A DNA stretch of 11,074 bases, taken from Bacteroidota bacterium. GTDB lineage: Bacteria; Bacteroidota; Bacteroidia; Bacteroidales; JAAYUG01. Below, in pieces: positions 7,201 through 11,074 of the stretch. Each line of letters starts with the position of its first letter. Position 1 is the first letter of the stretch. The stretch spans positions 1 through 11,074 of the forward strand of contig JAKAMP010000031.1 in NCBI GenBank assembly GCA_021812865.1. Reading direction: 5' to 3'. A program made the position numbers and the translations under genes. The notes under the pieces are model-generated. The model saw nothing but the letters and a program-made list of their open reading frames with translations. It was not told where the DNA came from and did not search any database.

Positions 7201-7570
7201 CAAAATAATTTACAAATATTTCCCTTTGCCGGTCGAACATGCACAATCCATTGAGGGTGCCCACCCAGATATTCCCCTGACTGTCCTCGGCCATGGTTTT
7301 GACAAAATTGTTGACCAGGGAGCTGGTGTCGTTTGGATTTTGCTGGAAAACAGTGATGGAAATTCCGTTATATAAATTCAGCCCGTCCTGGGTGCCAATC
7401 CATAAAAATCCCCTGGAATCCTGAAGGATACATTGAATACTTACCTGCGACAGCCCGTTTTCAGAAGAAATAACTTCAACATTGGGAATGGAAGATTGCG
7501 CCTTCGCCGGTTGATCTATTGTCAACAGGGCAACAAAAATTATGATCCATATCTCCCGGAAAAAATTCAT
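4244..7570 (-). CDS. Two-propeller sensor with Y_Y_Y domain and cytoplasmic SpoIIE/PP2C phosphatase
   Basis: An 1108-residue one-membrane-span signalling protein. A signal peptide (1-24, ending AKA) leads into 14 Reg_prop-type blades (about 32-677), each with a core like GLLWIGTENGLNLFD, enough for two seven-bladed propellers. Then come a Y_Y_Y domain (about 715-794), a membrane helix (801-819), a basic coiled coil (820-860) and a SpoIIE-type PP2C domain (about 855-1104). The catalytic metal ligands all appear present: D897 in SGDFYW, D914 in IDCTGHG, D973 in GMDIALC, D1042 in FSDGYADQFGG, and D1095/D1096 in VDDILVLG. The layout parallels hybrid two-component glycan sensors, but a Ser/Thr phosphatase replaces kinase and AraC output. 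SpoIIE-family phosphatases typically dephosphorylate STAS anti-anti-sigma proteins; no such partner is in the window. The gene starts 29 nt after the UbiD-family gene, so it may be co-transcribed with it and gltA. The ligand is unknown. Confidence 0.93.
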   Translation of the reverse strand: MNFFREIWIIIFVALLTIDQPAKAQSSIPNVEVISSENGLSQVSIQCILQDSRGFLWIGTQDGLNLYNGISITVFQQNPNDTSSLVNNFVKTMAEDSQGNIWVGTLNGLCMFDRQREIFVNYFAHMKPSPFDGDQNIFSLYIDRAGIVWFKTLDYLFGFDPVTHKLERYRHYRNLLNSFSDLVSFPMLEDHAGRFWVGTVDGLNLFDRQKHSFRRFSHEPGNPRSISDNNITSIFEDRQGLLWIGTENGLNLFDPNAETFQRIFLSNSALPASNGIRAIVQGETNTLWVATSNTLYRINKDNLQLETITEVNHHNEIRPLDLLSTMYMDRSDILWIGFQQGMIKFDTKPRKFKLYRKNYRGIPNFASNDIAALFEDDLGQIWIGTWEKGLDIYNRVTQKVVHYDALSRDRRFRISDNAVHLIFRDRNGTVFLGTNDGLEVYDPVSRTFTSFCKASNAASCSFTRRNRKYAMIEDRSGNYWLGTESGLHLYDARYGIFRSYYTLTIDSQQHDLTTVNSILEDKKGYIWIGTNNGLIRHNPKTSEFVLYVRQEEKANTLSSNAVYYLYEDHRGILWVGTGAGLNRFDQSTGKFKVYTVQNGLPNNVIYAIVEDRSGNLWMSTNRGITKFDPLKEEFTPFDLSDGLQNYEYNLAVVYKSFSGEIFFGGINGFNSFYPNSIKRNIHIPPVQITNFELITSKGLKKQLFYGKQEIAIPYNSKNFSIEYAALDFTDPLRNKYVYKLEREGEETSWISAGNRTFASYNDVAPGDYVFMVKGSNSDNVWNEVPAEMVIHVKSPFYLTRTAYFIFTLLMVLIIFWFIRWRTARLRKDNRILREKQQAATKIARQKEELTIKNKNITDSLNYAKRIQQALMPSETGFKKILRDSFILHRPKDIVSGDFYWISENGNRIFVAAIDCTGHGVPGAFMSIIGYELFRRITNSPVKSSSDEILNILNAEFATIFSGVESMTLKDGMDIALCIIDRESADLSFSGAFNPMYIIREDKIIELKGDRFSVGLEEEDHQHGFTSQTIRLEKNDMVYMFSDGYADQFGGPDGKKFKYRRFRHILLNIHHFALEEQKQLLDQTIDNWRGSMEQVDDILVLGFRPGIGN
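5552..7411 (-). repeat. Fourteen tandem Reg_prop beta-propeller blade repeats (coding)
   Basis: Blade cores start at residues 54, 99, 146, 193, 240, 285, 332, 379, 428, 477, 524, 571, 614 and 659, a period of 43-49 residues. The core pattern is G-x-hydrophobic-W-hydrophobic-G-T-x-x-G-L-x-hydrophobic-aromatic-D/N. The third (KTLDYLFGF), sixth (ATSNTLYRI) and fourteenth (GGINGFNSF) are the most diverged. The blades differ enough at DNA level that recent expansion is unlikely. Confidence 0.85.
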
Positions 7571-7599
7571 TTATCAAGCAATGTGGATGAATTCCCTTC

Positions 7600-9504
7600 T
7601 TATTTTGCCTCTGCCCCGTCATTCTCAACCAGTTTCCTGAACCTGAGGGATGGGGAAGAAACAAAATTACCAATTTTTAGCTTTTCCCAAAGATTATCGA
7701 TGGCAGCAATGGTTTTTTCTGAAGAAATTATCACATTAGGCCAATCCCTGACGAATCCCCGGAGGCCTTTTTTCTTTTTCCGGCCATCGACAACGAGGAT
7801 GGCATTACTGTTTCTCAATCGCGGAATCACGACCAGGTCTCTTCGTGCATCGATGTTGTTCAAACAGTACCAGACTACCATTTCAATATCCTCCAGGTCC
7901 AACGGCTCATCAACCAGCATAAATACGGTTTCCTGTTCTGACACAACGCATCGCTGCAAGCCACTGGCCAGGTCGCGCAAGGGCATATCTACAGGCTTCA
8001 TGGCAAACAGTATGGCAACACTCTGTTCGGAAAGGCGGATCGACACTCGCCTTGAGATGAGTTCACACAGGCCGGGCAATATTTCTGAGGCTAAGCCCGA
8101 AAAGTTTGAAAATCCAGGCTGACCGGCGTCACTCTCTTCCTCGGGTAGCTTTCGTGTGGCATCAATGCCCAGCTTACCTCCATAACCCATAACCTGTGCA
8201 GCATGATCCAGCACATCCAACGGACCTCCGGCAAAGTGCAAATCCCGTGGAATTTTCACATTCCGGGAGATATCGTTCAACAGTTCCCTGTAATTTTCAA
8301 GCCGAATATCGCTGTCCGTCACGATCATCACCTTGTTGAACATCATCTGCCCGGCTCCCCACAGTGCATTCATCACTTTCAGCGCCTGGCCAGGATATGA
8401 CTTTTTGATTTTCACAAGGGCCAGGTTGTGGGCAACGCCGACATCGGGCATATGCAGGTCAACAAGTTCGGGGACTACCGTAAGCCTGATGGGAAAAAGA
8501 AATATCTTTTCTGTAGCCCTGGCTATCCATGCATCTTCCTGGGGTGGAATACCCACAATGGTGGCGGGATAAACAGCATCTTTCCTGTGAGTGATGCAGG
8601 TTACATGGAAGCGTGGGTAGTAGTCGGCCAGGGAATAAAAACCGGTATGATCGCCAAACGGGCCTTCCCGTACGAAATCTTCAGATGGATCCACGTATCC
8701 TTCAATGACGATGTCAGCGTCGGAGGGGACTTCTATGTCCTGCGTAAGGCATTTTACCAGTTCCACTCTTTTCTTTCTGAGGAAGCCGGCCAGAATATAT
8801 TCATCGAGTTGGTCGGGTAAGGGAGCTGTAGCGGAATAGGTATAGACCGGATCTCCGCCCAACGCCACCGCTATGGGCATCTTTTCCCCCAGCTTACGGT
8901 ATTCCTCAAAATGACGCGCCCCTGTTTTATGCCTGTGCCAATGCATGGCCGTTTCATCAGGACCCAGCACCTGCATACGGTACATACCCACGTTCCTTAT
9001 GCCTGTATGAGGATCTTTGGTATGAACCATGGGCAGGGTGATAAATTTCCCCCCATCGAAAGGCCAGCATTTCAAAATAGGCAAAATACCCAGATCGGGC
9101 TGCATATGCACCACCTGCTGGCACTGTCCCTTCCTTTTAATTGTTTTGGGAAGAAATGAGGCGGCTTCGTTGAGGCGTGGAAGTAGTTGCAGTTTTTCCA
9201 GGAAACTTCCCGACCTGGTACTGAAGGAATCCATGAATGTCTTCAGGTCGCGTCCGGTGGCATTGAGGTCATCTACCCCAAGGGCCAGACACATCCTGTT
9301 AAGCGATCCAAAAGCATTGATAAGAACCGGGAAGGAAGTGCCGTTATGGGTAAACAACAGCGCTTTCCCTCCTCCATGCGATTTTGATATCCTGTCCGTT
9401 ATTTCGGTAATTTCGAGCTCCGGGCTGACTAATTGGTCGATAACCCGGAGTTCATCCTCGCGGTTCAGTTTTTGAATGAATTCGTTGAGGCTATGATATG
9501 GCAC
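7600..9504 (-). CDS. UbiD-family prenylated-FMN decarboxylase with duplicated C-terminal subdomain (634 aa)
   Basis: Non-oxidative decarboxylase of the UbiD family, which needs prenylated FMN made by UbiX (not in this window). From memory of E. coli UbiD, the core matches throughout: PELEITEITDRI (28-39), NVGMYRMQVLG (171-181), VALGGDPV (213-220), VIEGYVDP (266-273) and the hallmark EGPFGDHTGFYS (280-291), with E280, D285 and H286 in the active-site region. The likely physiological role is menaquinone synthesis, since Bacteroidota use menaquinone; another aromatic acid substrate is possible, so no symbol is given. At 634 residues it is about 140 longer than E. coli UbiD. The extra part (about 458-595) resembles a second copy of the C-terminal subdomain. 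The start is GTG (9502-9504), as no in-frame ATG is suitable. It begins 6 nt after the gltA stop, in the same frame, and ends 29 nt before the sensor phosphatase gene. Confidence 0.9.
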   Translation of the reverse strand: MPYHSLNEFIQKLNREDELRVIDQLVSPELEITEITDRISKSHGGGKALLFTHNGTSFPVLINAFGSLNRMCLALGVDDLNATGRDLKTFMDSFSTRSGSFLEKLQLLPRLNEAASFLPKTIKRKGQCQQVVHMQPDLGILPILKCWPFDGGKFITLPMVHTKDPHTGIRNVGMYRMQVLGPDETAMHWHRHKTGARHFEEYRKLGEKMPIAVALGGDPVYTYSATAPLPDQLDEYILAGFLRKKRVELVKCLTQDIEVPSDADIVIEGYVDPSEDFVREGPFGDHTGFYSLADYYPRFHVTCITHRKDAVYPATIVGIPPQEDAWIARATEKIFLFPIRLTVVPELVDLHMPDVGVAHNLALVKIKKSYPGQALKVMNALWGAGQMMFNKVMIVTDSDIRLENYRELLNDISRNVKIPRDLHFAGGPLDVLDHAAQVMGYGGKLGIDATRKLPEEESDAGQPGFSNFSGLASEILPGLCELISRRVSIRLSEQSVAILFAMKPVDMPLRDLASGLQRCVVSEQETVFMLVDEPLDLEDIEMVVWYCLNNIDARRDLVVIPRLRNSNAILVVDGRKKKKGLRGFVRDWPNVIISSEKTIAAIDNLWEKLKIGNFVSSPSLRFRKLVENDGAEAK

Positions 9505-9510
9505 AATGAA

Positions 9511-10821
9511 TTATTTTCGGGAATTCATGGCAATTTTCTCGAGCATATCGGTAGTGAGAGATTTTGGCCTCTCCAGGGAATAACCCAATGCCCTGTCCCA
9601 GATAAGGTTCGCGCTGATACCGATTGCACGGCCAATTCCGAAAAGTACGGTATAAAAATCATATTCCTTTACGCCGTAATGCCACTGTATCGTGCCCGAC
9701 TGTGCATCAACGTTGGGCCATGGATTTTTGGCCTTACCCTGTTCCATAAGAATAGGTGGAACCACCTTGTAAAGCATATTCACATACTGGAAAATCGGAT
9801 CTTCAGGCATGTGGTTCAGGCAGAACTCACGCTGAATGGTGTACCTCGGATCGGTTTTACGTAGAACTGCATGGCCAAAACCAGGTACAACATGGCCGGA
9901 ATTCAGTGTATTCCAGACAAACTGCTTCATTTCATCTTCCGTGGGTATTTTTCCACCCATTTTATCCATTACATCATGCAGCCAGCGAAGTACTTCCTGG
10001 TTGGCCAGGCCGTGAAGCGGACCAGCCAGACCATTGATCATGGCCGAAATGGACAGGTAAATATCGGAAAGGGAACTGGCTACAAGGTGACCGGTATGGG
10101 CACTTACGTTACCGCTCTCATGATCGGCGTGAATAATGAAGTGCATCCTGGATACATCGTCGTATGGCTTTTCGATGCCCATCATATGCGCGAAGTTGCC
10201 ACCAAAATCAAGATTTGGATTTGATTGAATCCGCTTTCCGCCTCGGTAAAGTTTAGCATAGATATAGGTGGCTATTTCGGGCAGCTTCGCCAGGAGATTG
10301 AGGCTGTCTTCATACATAGGATCCCAGTAATCGGCCTTGTTGATCCCTGCGCTGTACTTCTTTGCAAAAAAAGATTCCCGGTTCAGTGTAAGAATGGCCG
10401 TTGAAAAGATGGCCATGGGGTGACTGAAAGTGGGGAATGCATCAATTACCTCGTACACATAACGGGGCAGTATTCTTCTTTTGTTGAAATCATCTACTAC
10501 ATCGGCCACTTCCTCTTCGGTAGGTATTTCACCGGTCAGAAGCAAATACAGGCAGCCCTCAACATAAGGAAATTCAGCTCCCGGCGGCTTGGGGAGCTTT
10601 TCAAATAATTCCGGTAGGGTGTATCCCCTGTACCGGATTCCTTCCATGGGATCGAGGTAAGAAATATCGGTAACCAGGCACTTGATATCGCGCATCCCCC
10701 CGATAATCTGGCCAATGGTAACCTTATCGACAACCACATCGCCATATTCATCATGCAAGCGTTGTGTCCTGAGACGCCAGGTCTCAATTTGTTCGTAGAG
10801 TTTCTCCTTTAGTTTTGCCAT
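9511..10821 (-). CDS. gltA: Citrate (Si)-synthase, mitochondrial (eukaryote-like) type
   Basis: Condenses acetyl-CoA with oxaloacetate to citrate, the first step of the TCA cycle, in the cytoplasm. The 436-residue sequence carries the catalytic triad in contexts that match animal mitochondrial enzymes: H270 in GPLHGLANQE, H317 in GFGHAVLRKTDPRY, and D372 in VDAQSG (pig enzyme H274, H320 and D375). Other conserved pieces are HADHESGNVSAHT (231-243), VASSLSDIYLSISA (247-260) and FGIGRAIG (394-401). The usual VDAHSG has Gln for His at residue 374. This differs from the E. coli hexameric NADH-regulated type; similar eukaryote-like enzymes are known in Geobacter and some Bacteroidota. ATG 10819-10821 is a clear start with the family's N terminus, and no organelle-targeting peptide is present. 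It is the first gene of a probable operon with the UbiD-family decarboxylase and the sensor phosphatase. Confidence 0.96.
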   Translation of the reverse strand: MAKLKEKLYEQIETWRLRTQRLHDEYGDVVVDKVTIGQIIGGMRDIKCLVTDISYLDPMEGIRYRGYTLPELFEKLPKPPGAEFPYVEGCLYLLLTGEIPTEEEVADVVDDFNKRRILPRYVYEVIDAFPTFSHPMAIFSTAILTLNRESFFAKKYSAGINKADYWDPMYEDSLNLLAKLPEIATYIYAKLYRGGKRIQSNPNLDFGGNFAHMMGIEKPYDDVSRMHFIIHADHESGNVSAHTGHLVASSLSDIYLSISAMINGLAGPLHGLANQEVLRWLHDVMDKMGGKIPTEDEMKQFVWNTLNSGHVVPGFGHAVLRKTDPRYTIQREFCLNHMPEDPIFQYVNMLYKVVPPILMEQGKAKNPWPNVDAQSGTIQWHYGVKEYDFYTVLFGIGRAIGISANLIWDRALGYSLERPKSLTTDMLEKIAMNSRK

Positions 10822-10861
10822 GGTAATATGAATTTAAGTAGGTGTCGAAGGAAGAAGCGCA

Positions 10862-10889
10862 TAAAAATAGTAAACTTTTGATATACAAA
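10862..10889 (-). promoter_or_regulatory. Candidate promoter for gltA
   Basis: On the minus strand TATTTTTA (plus 10862-10869) matches the Bacteroidota -7 consensus TAnnTTTG except for the last base, and a TTTG (plus 10886-10889) lies 16 nt upstream, slightly closer than the usual 19-21. It would give a leader of about 35 nt before the ATG at 10821. The AT-richness of the region makes chance matches likely. Confidence 0.3.
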
Positions 10890-10893
10890 AATA

Positions 10894-10929
10894 AAAAAAG
10901 AGGCAACCGGCGGGGATTCCCTCTTTTTT
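10894..10929. terminator. Bidirectional rho-independent terminator upstream of gltA
   Basis: AAAAAAGAGG (10894-10903) pairs perfectly with CCTCTTTTTT (10920-10929) around a 16-nt GC-rich loop. Read rightward the stem ends in six T's; read leftward it ends in seven T's, then A and five more T's. As the downstream gene on the minus strand is gltA, it most likely ends a leftward transcript from beyond the right edge and insulates the gltA promoter. The stem is A/U-heavy, so its strength is uncertain. Confidence 0.6.
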
Positions 10930-11074
10930 AATTTGATTTCAACCCGGATCACTCAGTTTGAGGTCATCAGACTGATAATTAGGGTTTGGTGATTAAGTTA
11001 TAAACAATTGATAGTTAATAATATACAGAATACTTTGATGAATAAACTGCAAGGATTTTGTAAATTTCCGTAGA

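Noticed and set aside
7433..8122. Long plus-strand open frame opposite the start of the sensor phosphatase and the end of the UbiD-family gene
   Set aside because: It spans two well-supported minus-strand genes, and its translation is Ser/Arg-rich without any domain. It is an antisense shadow.
10886..10893. Perfect -7 match TATTTTTG on the minus strand
   Set aside because: It coincides with the T-tract after the leftward terminator stem, and no TTTG -33 element lies at a suitable distance, so it is probably part of the terminator.
10952..10976. Tiny dyads CTCA-GTT-TGAG and ATCAG-A-CTGAT
   Set aside because: Arms of 4-5 bp in AT-rich DNA are expected by chance; not called as operators.
11015..11074. 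Possible 19-codon C-terminal tail of a minus-strand gene entering from the right edge
   Set aside because: Other frames are open for a similar length, and the region is AT-rich without coding character. It cannot be told from chance.

Overview
The window looks like chromosome of a Bacteroidota bacterium, probably Bacteroidales or Marinilabiliales-like. This rests on gene content and style: a Reg_prop/Y_Y_Y signalling protein, signal peptides ending in ...AQ, start codons with little or no Shine-Dalgarno sequence, and TAnnTTTG-like -7 elements. I see no phage, insertion sequence, CRISPR array, tRNA or rRNA. The species cannot be fixed from the sequence alone.

Left part (1-2340, all minus strand). 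The first 171 codons of ettA, an ABC-F translation factor, run off the left edge. A 261-nt gap upstream of it (515-775) holds a strong nested hairpin, a short GC-rich palindrome and a 9-bp inverted repeat. Then come two exported proteins of unknown function, joined by an ATGA stop/start overlap and so probably translated as a coupled pair. The upstream one has a striking tyrosine-rich segment.

Middle (2502-7570). A plus-strand hybrid histidine kinase runs tail-to-tail into a minus-strand 1108-residue sensor phosphatase, and their stop codons overlap in the palindrome TTAA. The kinase keeps six membrane helices, the phospho-accepting His and a complete receiver domain. Its ATP-binding domain has lost the Asn, DxGxG and GxGxG signatures, and the residue after the His is Gln instead of Glu. 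It therefore looks like a pseudokinase, perhaps a phosphorelay intermediate or phosphatase. The opposing protein has 14 beta-propeller blades, a Y_Y_Y domain, one membrane helix, a coiled coil and an intact SpoIIE/PP2C phosphatase domain. It suggests extracytoplasmic sensing coupled to Ser/Thr dephosphorylation, as in partner switching.

Right part (7571-11074). A mitochondrial-type citrate synthase (gltA), a UbiD-family decarboxylase and the propeller phosphatase lie head-to-tail on the minus strand, with gaps of only 6 and 29 nt, so they probably share a transcript. The UbiD protein is about 140 residues longer than E. coli UbiD because its C-terminal subdomain appears twice in tandem. Upstream of gltA are a candidate promoter and a bidirectional hairpin terminator; the last ~140 nt are AT-rich with no gene I can support.

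Most of the window is core metabolism and signalling. The points most worth a second look are the degenerate kinase facing the propeller-PP2C protein, the duplicated UbiD C-terminal domain, and the structured DNA upstream of ettA.
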